This document shows, one piece after another, positions 13,452 to 18,865 of a stretch of 18,865 bases of DNA. The translations under genes and the position numbers were made by a program. Source of the stretch: an uncultured Prevotellaceae bacterium (GTDB lineage: Bacteria > Bacteroidota > Bacteroidia > Bacteroidales > Bacteroidaceae). The stretch covers positions 1 through 18,865 of the forward strand of contig CAJKQZ010000027.1 of assembly GCA_905202115.1 (NCBI GenBank), read 5' to 3'. How positions within the stretch are numbered: the stretch's first letter is position 1; every line of letters begins with the position of its first letter. The notes under the pieces are model-generated. The model made no database searches. It saw nothing but the letters and a program-made list of their open reading frames with translations, and was not told where the DNA came from.

Positions 13452-14894
13452 TTATTTTATATTATCGACGCAACGCAACAGACGCGACCACCGCACTTTG
13501 CCGTCCAGCCAGCCGTAATCGGGATCTAACGACAGCCAGATGAATATCGGCTTGCCTACCACGTGGTCTTCGGGCACGAATCCCCAGAAACGGGAATCGG
13601 CCGAACGGTCGCGATTGTCACCCATCATCCAGTAATAGTCCATTTTAAAGGTATAGCTGTCGGAAAGTTTGTCGTTTATATAAATCTTGCCGTCGCGCAC
13701 CTCGAGTTTATTATTCTCGTAAACCCTTATGGGGCGCTCGTACAGCGCAAGATTGTCTTCAGTAAGTTTTAGCGTGGCTCCGCGCTTCGGAATCCATACA
13801 GGACCGTAATCATGACATGTCCAGCCCGTAATTGCATTGTGAGGATACAGCCCTTCGGCGTAAGGAGGCGCGAGTTGTATGCTCGAAACTATATCGGTGC
13901 GCTTTTTCAGAACGTCGAGGGCCCGAGCGGTAAGCGGCATATAGCGGACGGTAGGATCAACGGGCGAAGCCTCGGACATATCCTCCACAGTAATGCCGAG
14001 TTCGCGTATCAGGTCGGCGGGAGGCGAGGCCACGAATTTCACGATATAGCCGTACTGCACATTATCGGGCTCCTTGTTAGGCTTTCCGTCGAGATAAACA
14101 ATGCGGTCTTTTATCTGCAACGTCTGTCCTGGCAGGCCCACGCAGCGTTTCACATAAAATTCCCTGTGGTCTATCGGACGACTCGTGACTTTCCCGAATA
14201 TTCCGGGATTTTCAACGATATAACTGCGGCCTGCGGCATACTGGCGTTCAAAAACAGCACGCTGTTCCTCCCAGGGAAGCGAATCGATGTCCATAACCGG
14301 ATAAAGTTCCCTCCCAGCTTCGTAACAAAGGCCGTAATAATCGTTCTGCTGGCGGGCAAGAGCCACGGTGTCGCCCGAAGGATAGTTGAAAACCACAATA
14401 TCGTTGAGCTTGACTTTTCCGAAACCCTTTACACGTTCATAATTCCAGCTCGGACGATCCAAATACGACTTGCAGCCTAAAACAGGAAGCGTATGCGAAA
14501 CCAAAGGCATTGAAAGCGGAGTGATAGGCTTGCGGGAGCCGTAGCTCATCTTGCTTACAAAAAGATAATCGCCCGTAAGAAGGCTTTTTTCGAGCGAGGA
14601 CGAAGGAATCACATAGTTCTGGAAAAAATAAATATTCACGAAATAAGCCGCCACAAGCGCAAAAACTATTGCGTCAACCCAGCTCATTATCGAACGTACC
14701 GACTTGTTCTTATACTTTCGCCACCACGCCCATTTTATCTTCTTGGTTATGTAAATATCGAAGATTACCGGCACGAACACCAAGCCCCACCAGCAACCGT
14801 TCCACACGAGAAAAGCCAGATAAGCCGCCAAAGCTATCGTGCAAAGCACTATGCGGCGGGGCATATTAGTTTTATTTTCCTTTTTGTTTGCCAT
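13452..14894 (-). CDS. lepB: Signal peptidase I
   Basis: A 480-residue type I signal peptidase of the long Bacteroidales form. It removes signal peptides from exported preproteins at the periplasmic face of the inner membrane. Hydrophobic segments lie at about 14-48 and 73-92. The serine motif is IPSSSLEKSLLTGD, with S100 the likely nucleophile. The general-base lysine is K249 in YVKRCVGLPG, and the box E motif GDNRDRSADSRFWGFVP lies near the C-terminus. An insertion of roughly 90-100 residues separates the two catalytic motifs, in keeping with the extra length. It lies 15 bases after dapB and is followed by a shorter paralogue. Confidence 0.95.
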   Translation of the reverse strand: MANKKENKTNMPRRIVLCTIALAAYLAFLVWNGCWWGLVFVPVIFDIYITKKIKWAWWRKYKNKSVRSIMSWVDAIVFALVAAYFVNIYFFQNYVIPSSSLEKSLLTGDYLFVSKMSYGSRKPITPLSMPLVSHTLPVLGCKSYLDRPSWNYERVKGFGKVKLNDIVVFNYPSGDTVALARQQNDYYGLCYEAGRELYPVMDIDSLPWEEQRAVFERQYAAGRSYIVENPGIFGKVTSRPIDHREFYVKRCVGLPGQTLQIKDRIVYLDGKPNKEPDNVQYGYIVKFVASPPADLIRELGITVEDMSEASPVDPTVRYMPLTARALDVLKKRTDIVSSIQLAPPYAEGLYPHNAITGWTCHDYGPVWIPKRGATLKLTEDNLALYERPIRVYENNKLEVRDGKIYINDKLSDSYTFKMDYYWMMGDNRDRSADSRFWGFVPEDHVVGKPIFIWLSLDPDYGWLDGKVRWSRLLRCVDNIK

Positions 14895-14909
14895 GCTGCA
14901 GAAAAGACT

Positions 14910-15665
14910 TTAAAACGGAAACAAATCGCGCATTGTAAGCAATCCTTCGTGCTTTGCCGTATATTCCGCAGCAAGCACCGCACCGAGAGCAAAGCCGTTT
15001 CTGTTGTGCGCGTCGTGAGTTATGGTTATGCAGTCGGCTTCGCTGTCGTAAACAACCGAATGTATTCCCGGAACCTCGCCTCTGCGAATGCAGTCAATGG
15101 CTATGCTGTCGGGCGCAACGTTGCCCGAACCGCTCTTCCGGCCGTCGGGAGCTACGAACACGCCTTTAGTCCACGACGTCTTGCGGTCAAGATTCTCCGT
15201 AATGCCCTCGGCCAGCATTATAGCCGTTCCGCTCGGCGCGTCGAGCTTGTGAATATGGTGAGTCTCCTCCATTTTTACATCATACTCGGGATAATTGTTC
15301 ATTATCTTAGCGAGATAACGGTTCAGCGCGTTGAAAATAGCTACGCCGACGCTGAAATTGCTGCTGCAAAACAATGTATAGAATTCTTCCTCGCACAGCC
15401 GCTTCATTTCTTCCGCATGTTCGCTGAACCACCCCGTACTTCCCGAAACCACTTTCACATTCTGCTTGAAAGCACTGATACAATTTTCATAAGCCGAAGC
15501 CGGAGAAGTGAACTCTATCGCCACATCTGCGCTGCGGAAAGCGTCGCTGTCAAAATCCTCACGGTTGTCAATGTCGATTACACTGACTATTTTATGGCCG
15601 CGTGCGAGAGCCACATTTTCTATCATGCGTCCCATTTTGCCGTAGCCTATCAAAGCTATTTTCAT
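14910..15665 (-). CDS. dapB: 4-hydroxy-tetrahydrodipicolinate reductase
   Basis: A 251-residue DapB. It reduces 4-hydroxy-tetrahydrodipicolinate with NAD(P)H in the diaminopimelate/lysine pathway and so supplies peptidoglycan precursor. The dinucleotide-binding loop is GYGKMG at residues 7-12. The catalytic and substrate region reads ETHHIHKLDAPSGTA, with the paired histidines, the lysine and the SGT loop expected of the family. The ATG at 15665 is chosen; the upstream TTG at 15677 would add four residues ahead of the fold. It is the first gene of the dapB-lepB-lepB-wbqC operon, with a -7 element just upstream. Confidence 0.96.
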   Translation of the reverse strand: MKIALIGYGKMGRMIENVALARGHKIVSVIDIDNREDFDSDAFRSADVAIEFTSPASAYENCISAFKQNVKVVSGSTGWFSEHAEEMKRLCEEEFYTLFCSSNFSVGVAIFNALNRYLAKIMNNYPEYDVKMEETHHIHKLDAPSGTAIMLAEGITENLDRKTSWTKGVFVAPDGRKSGSGNVAPDSIAIDCIRRGEVPGIHSVVYDSEADCITITHDAHNRNGFALGAVLAAEYTAKHEGLLTMRDLFPF

Positions 15666-15689
15666 TCGGTAAAACAATTAAATCGTTGG

Positions 15690-15697
15690 CAAAGATA
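15690..15697 (-). promoter_or_regulatory. Bacteroidales -7 promoter element for dapB
   Basis: On the minus strand this reads TATCTTTG, an exact TAnnTTTG. The predicted start near 15684 gives a leader of about 18 bases before dapB. No good -33 TTTG is at the usual distance. Confidence 0.5.
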
Positions 15698-15717
15698 GGC
15701 ATTAAAAATGAAAGAAT

Positions 15718-15725
15718 TACCTTTG
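15718..15725 (+). promoter_or_regulatory. Bacteroidales -7 promoter element for the DUF2851-thioesterase-dprA operon
   Basis: TACCTTTG matches TAnnTTTG. The predicted start near 15731 is about 100 bases before the chosen ATG at 15832. The -33 region is poor. It lies only 20 bases from the opposing dapB element, so the two promoters overlap. Confidence 0.5.
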
Positions 15726-15831
15726 TATTACAAATTCTCGCGGTACAGAAACGCTCCGCCGCACGCACAAAAGCGACATGCGAAAAGCTGCGACGCACAC
15801 GGCAACATCCGCCAGGCCCAACCGAAAACCA

Positions 15832-17148
15832 ATGGAACGCCTTTTACATTACGCATGGCAGAACAGACTTTTTCCGCTCGGTGAACTTCACACCACCGAC
15901 GGCAAAAGGCTGGAAATAATAAATACGGGGCTTCACAACTGTGATTCCGGACCGGATTTCATAAACAGCGTCATCAGAATCGACGGTGTGGAATTTGCCG
16001 GAAACGTTGAAATCCACACCAAGAGCAGCGACTGGAACCGCCACGGCCACACCGGCGACCCAAAATACGGAAACGTTATTCTGCACGTGGTTTCCCAGGC
16101 CGACGCAGAGGTAAAAGATTTCCGCGGCCGCAGACTTCTGCAGTTCGTAATGCAGGTTCCGCAGTATGTAGAGGAGAACTACACACAACTTCTTATAGAA
16201 GAAAAATATCCTCCTTGTCATCGTCTTGCCGCAGTGCTCGATCCGATAAAGACGCGCGCATGGCTTTCGGTTCTTCACATCGAAAGACTTGAAGAAAAGA
16301 CCAACCGCGTGTTCGAATACCTTAATCATTGCAAAGGCGACTGGAACCGCGTTTGTTTCATAACCGTCGCGCGCAATTTCGGCTTCGGAATAAATGGCGA
16401 AGCCTTCGAAAACTGGGCCTGCAACGTTCCTTTGCTTGCCGCAGCCAAACACCGCGACAACATTTTCCAGCTTGAAGCATTATTTTTAGGACAGGCAGGG
16501 CTGCTTCTCGACAGTTCTCTGCCCGCAAGCTATCGCGAACTTGCCGAGAACGACGATTATTTCCTGCATCTAAAGAACGAGTACCGCTTTCTCTCAAAGA
16601 AATTCTCCCTCACCCCCGTTCCCCACGAGCAGTGGCGCCTGCTGCGCACCCGTCCCCAGAATTTTCCTTACATACGCATTTCGCAAATCGTAAACCTCTT
16701 TTTCCGCGACGCCCTGTCCATGCCTTCAATCACCGAAGCAGGCACACTTAACGAAGTGCGTGTGCGGCTCGCAACGGGGGTCACCGAATACTGGAAAACG
16801 CATTACACTTTCGGTTGCCCGAGTCCGGAAAACGAAAAACGCCTTCAGCCGAAATCGCTCAACCTGCTGGTTCTAAATTCGGTGATACCCCTGCTTTTCG
16901 CCTACGGACGCTACCGCGGAGAGAGCAAATACGAGAAACGGGCGCTCGACCTGTTCGCGCAACTGCCGGCCGAGGACAATTTCATAACCCGCACATGGGC
17001 CGAGGCAGGCGTAAAGGCACAATCGGCCGCCGATTCCCAGGCTCTCATACATCTTCGCCGCAACTATTGTGAGCGCCGCGATTGCCTGCGCTGCCGTTTC
17101 GGCTTTGAATACTTAACCCAATATCATAGTTCTGAAAACAATGGATAA
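15832..17148 (+). CDS. DUF2851 family protein
   Basis: A 438-residue member of DUF2851, a family of unknown function common in Bacteroidetes. The ATG at 15832 gives the usual N-terminus, MERLLHYAWQNRLFP; the frame is open from an ATG at 15778, but those 18 residues look non-native. The conserved N-terminal block includes NCDSGPDF (36-43), GNVEIH (57-62) and SSDW, then HGHTGD. The D42 to E60-x-H62 spacing, with a beta-hairpin-like stretch between, is reminiscent of PD-(D/E)xK nucleases; that is an impression, not a demonstrated relation. The C-terminus has a small cysteine cluster (YCERRDCLRC). Its stop overlaps the next gene by 8 bases. Confidence 0.88.
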   Translation: MERLLHYAWQNRLFPLGELHTTDGKRLEIINTGLHNCDSGPDFINSVIRIDGVEFAGNVEIHTKSSDWNRHGHTGDPKYGNVILHVVSQADAEVKDFRGRRLLQFVMQVPQYVEENYTQLLIEEKYPPCHRLAAVLDPIKTRAWLSVLHIERLEEKTNRVFEYLNHCKGDWNRVCFITVARNFGFGINGEAFENWACNVPLLAAAKHRDNIFQLEALFLGQAGLLLDSSLPASYRELAENDDYFLHLKNEYRFLSKKFSLTPVPHEQWRLLRTRPQNFPYIRISQIVNLFFRDALSMPSITEAGTLNEVRVRLATGVTEYWKTHYTFGCPSPENEKRLQPKSLNLLVLNSVIPLLFAYGRYRGESKYEKRALDLFAQLPAEDNFITRTWAEAGVKAQSAADSQALIHLRRNYCERRDCLRCRFGFEYLTQYHSSENNG

Positions 17149-17554
17149 ATACGCATACGAACTGAAAATGAGCGTGCGCGACTACGAGTGCGACCTCCAG
17201 GGAATAGTCAACAACGCCAACTACCAGCACTACACCGAGCACACCCGCCACATGTTCCTGCGCTCCCGCGGCGTAAGCTTTGCCGACCTGCACAGCAGAG
17301 GTATCGACGCGGTTGTGGCAAGAATCACGATGAACTTCAAATCGCCGCTCCGAAGCGACGACGAATTCATGAGCCGTCTGAGAATCGAGAAAGAGGGTCT
17401 GCGATATGTTTTCTACCAGGATATTTTCCGCCTTCCCGAAGACCGGATAGTTTTCCGCAGCCGCGTCGACGTGGTATGCCTCGTCAACGGACGCCTGTCA
17501 GATTGCGAGGAACTCAACGCCAAGTTCGCACCGTTTTTCGGGCAAGAGCAATGA
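17141..17554 (+). CDS. Hot-dog fold acyl-CoA thioesterase (4HBT/YbgC-like)
   Basis: A 137-residue thioesterase of the 4-hydroxybenzoyl-CoA/YbgC group. It would hydrolyse an acyl-CoA or acyl-ACP; the chain is unknown. The family signature VRDYECDLQGIVNNANY (residues 12-28) holds the expected catalytic aspartate D18, followed by YQHYTEHTR. The length is typical. It overlaps the upstream DUF2851 gene by 8 bases and dprA by 4 (ATGA), so the three genes are probably translated together. Confidence 0.9.
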   Translation: MDKYAYELKMSVRDYECDLQGIVNNANYQHYTEHTRHMFLRSRGVSFADLHSRGIDAVVARITMNFKSPLRSDDEFMSRLRIEKEGLRYVFYQDIFRLPEDRIVFRSRVDVVCLVNGRLSDCEELNAKFAPFFGQEQ

Positions 17555-18669
17555 TTTCTTCCGAAACAATCCACTGCATGGCCCTCTCCATGCTGCTCCA
17601 TTCCAAACCTGAATTGGCGCTGGAACTGTTGCGCACGGCAGGAAGTGCCCGCGCCATAAGCGAGAACCGCCGCGACTTGCGCACCGTTGCCCCCGAAGCC
17701 TCCGACAAGATTTGCAAAATAGTGGAGCAAATGGACACTGCCCTGCAAAGAGCCGAGGCCGAGGCGGAGTTTGCCGAAAAACACGGCATAGCCTGCGTCA
17801 CGATAACCGACAACGCGTATCCCGCACGGTTGAGAGACTGCGCCGACGCACCGCCCGTGCTTTATTTCAAAGGCAATGCCGATTTGAACGCCAAACGCGT
17901 GGTTTCGGTAGTAGGCACCCGCCACTGCACGGAATACGGCAAAGGACTTTGCGAACGCTTCACGCGCGAACTCGCCGTCCTCGCGCCCGACGCGCTGATA
18001 GTTAGCGGCATGGCCTACGGTATCGACATCCACGCACACCGCGGAGCGCTCTCTGCCGCACTGCCCACACTCGCAGTGCTGGCCCACGGCCTCGACCGCA
18101 TATATCCAGCCTCCCACCGCAACACAGCAAAGGAGATGCTCTCCTGCGGCGGACTTATAACCGAGTTCCCCTCGGGCACAGTGCCCGACAAATTCAACTT
18201 TGTCCGTCGCAACCGCATTATCGCCGGACTGGCCGACGTTACCGTAGTGGTGGAAAGCGCCGCAAAAGGAGGCGGACTCATCACGGCGTCGATTGCACAA
18301 AGCTACGGACGCGACGTATGCGCCTTTCCAGGACGCGCCGGCGACGAATACTCCGCAGGCTGCAACAACCTCATACGCAACAACTGCGCGCAACTTATAA
18401 CATCGGCCGAAAATCTGGTCGAAGCCATGCTATGGAACGACAGGGCCGACACAAAAGCCGCCGCACCCCGCGAACGCGACATGTTCCCCGACCTTACTCC
18501 CGAAGAACAGCGGATAATCGACGCACTGTCGGGCACCGGCGAAAAACAGCTGAACATACTGACCGTTGAAACAAACATTCCCGTAGGCAAGCTGATGTCT
18601 CTGCTGTTCGAGCTCGAAATGCGCGGCCTTGTGAAAAGTCTAAGCGGAGCGCGATACTGCCTTCGTTGA
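17551..18669 (+). CDS. dprA: DNA-processing protein DprA
   Basis: A 372-residue DprA/Smf. It binds incoming single-stranded DNA and loads RecA during natural transformation. An N-terminal helical region (1-75) precedes the Rossmann-like core with VGTRHCTEYG (121-130), VSGMAYGID (151-159), EFPSG (205-209), FVRRNRIIAGL (217-227) and GGGLITASIA (240-249), then FPG (259-261). A C-terminal winged-helix (DprA_WH-like) domain spans about 310-372. The ATG at 17551 overlaps the thioesterase stop (ATGA); the frame is open to 17188, but that part is out-of-frame shadow of the thioesterase gene. No GC-rich terminator follows; repeat copy E lies 70 bases downstream. Confidence 0.95.
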   Translation: MISSETIHCMALSMLLHSKPELALELLRTAGSARAISENRRDLRTVAPEASDKICKIVEQMDTALQRAEAEAEFAEKHGIACVTITDNAYPARLRDCADAPPVLYFKGNADLNAKRVVSVVGTRHCTEYGKGLCERFTRELAVLAPDALIVSGMAYGIDIHAHRGALSAALPTLAVLAHGLDRIYPASHRNTAKEMLSCGGLITEFPSGTVPDKFNFVRRNRIIAGLADVTVVVESAAKGGGLITASIAQSYGRDVCAFPGRAGDEYSAGCNNLIRNNCAQLITSAENLVEAMLWNDRADTKAAAPRERDMFPDLTPEEQRIIDALSGTGEKQLNILTVETNIPVGKLMSLLFELEMRGLVKSLSGARYCLR

Positions 18670-18738
18670 CTCGAAACGCATATCGTCACAGTTGCAATGC
18701 AGCAAAAAAAACAGAGGATACGATTTTACCGAATTTTT

Positions 18739-18865
18739 CGTCCGACGAAAAAAAATTACTTCGGAAAGAAAAAAATATTTTTTTTGTGCTGTAAAAAACT
18801 TCCCGCAGCAAATTGAAAATACATAGGAGATAATTCAAAATATGTCTGAGATATTTTAAATTATC
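18739..18865 (-). repeat. Dispersed intergenic repeat, copy E (inverted, cut by window end)
   Basis: Read on the minus strand it holds, from the core outward, one full arm of the 17-base hairpin (18837-18853), the loop and the first bases of the other arm, then the tatctcc motif, the ctgcgggaag block, ttttttac and the AT-rich end. It continues with ctttccg and a T-rich stretch shared with copy C. The small-hairpin half lies beyond the window. Confidence 0.85.

Noticed and set aside
17413..18393. 326-residue minus-strand open frame
   Set aside because: Antisense to the thioesterase and dprA genes, both of which have full family signatures.
1..18865. CRISPR array, tRNA, rRNA, tmRNA or RNase P RNA
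   Set aside because: No regularly spaced short repeats, no tRNA-like cloverleaf ending in CCA, and none of the conserved tmRNA or RNase P core motifs were seen in the intergenic regions.

Overview
The window looks like a chromosomal segment from a member of the Bacteroidales (Bacteroides, Prevotella or Muribaculaceae type). The evidence is the gene content (WbqC family, DUF2851, a BspA-like LRR_5 surface protein, a dapB-lepB-lepB-wbqC run), several copies of the Bacteroidales promoter element TAnnTTTG (two of them with an upstream TTTG at 19-20 nt), and the near absence of Shine-Dalgarno sequences. No tRNA, rRNA, CRISPR array, transposase or phage gene was recognised.

Layout. (1) 1-225: a degenerate copy of a dispersed repeat, nested palindromes and a strong promoter. 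(2) 226-3052, plus strand: a tight operon of a family 2 glycosyltransferase, RadC, a MIP18/SufT-like Fe-S assembly protein and an LpxH-type phosphoesterase. (3) 3053-3526: a repeat copy and a promoter. (4) 3527-8299, plus strand: an AAA/DUF4143 ATPase 42 nt upstream of a full-length pyruvate:ferredoxin (flavodoxin) oxidoreductase, closed by a strong intrinsic terminator. (5) 8300-9376: a repeat copy, then a promoter followed by a roughly 460-nt structured leader. The leader contains a long rod-shaped RNA and an intrinsic terminator ending 17 nt before the next start codon. (6) 9377-11413: a secreted BspA-like leucine-rich-repeat protein with its own terminator. (7) 11414-11932: another repeat copy. 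(8) 15665-11933, minus strand: dapB, two signal peptidase I paralogues and wbqC. (9) 15832-18669, plus strand: DUF2851 protein, hot-dog thioesterase and DprA, in overlapping reading frames. (10) 18670-18865: an inverted repeat copy cut by the window end.

Most genes are ordinary housekeeping or envelope genes. The least explained signal is a family of intergenic elements of about 170-195 bp, with five copies in 18.9 kb. Each has a 17-bp hairpin core, and the three plus-oriented copies have a second small hairpin whose base changes mostly keep pairing, as expected of an RNA. Second is the leader of the LRR gene, where one strand of the rod's outer stem is also the 5' arm of a terminator. Third is the second signal peptidase, in which both catalytic residues appear replaced when aligned with its active neighbour. 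Functions given to these three are inference; the base pairing and residue differences are read directly from the sequence.
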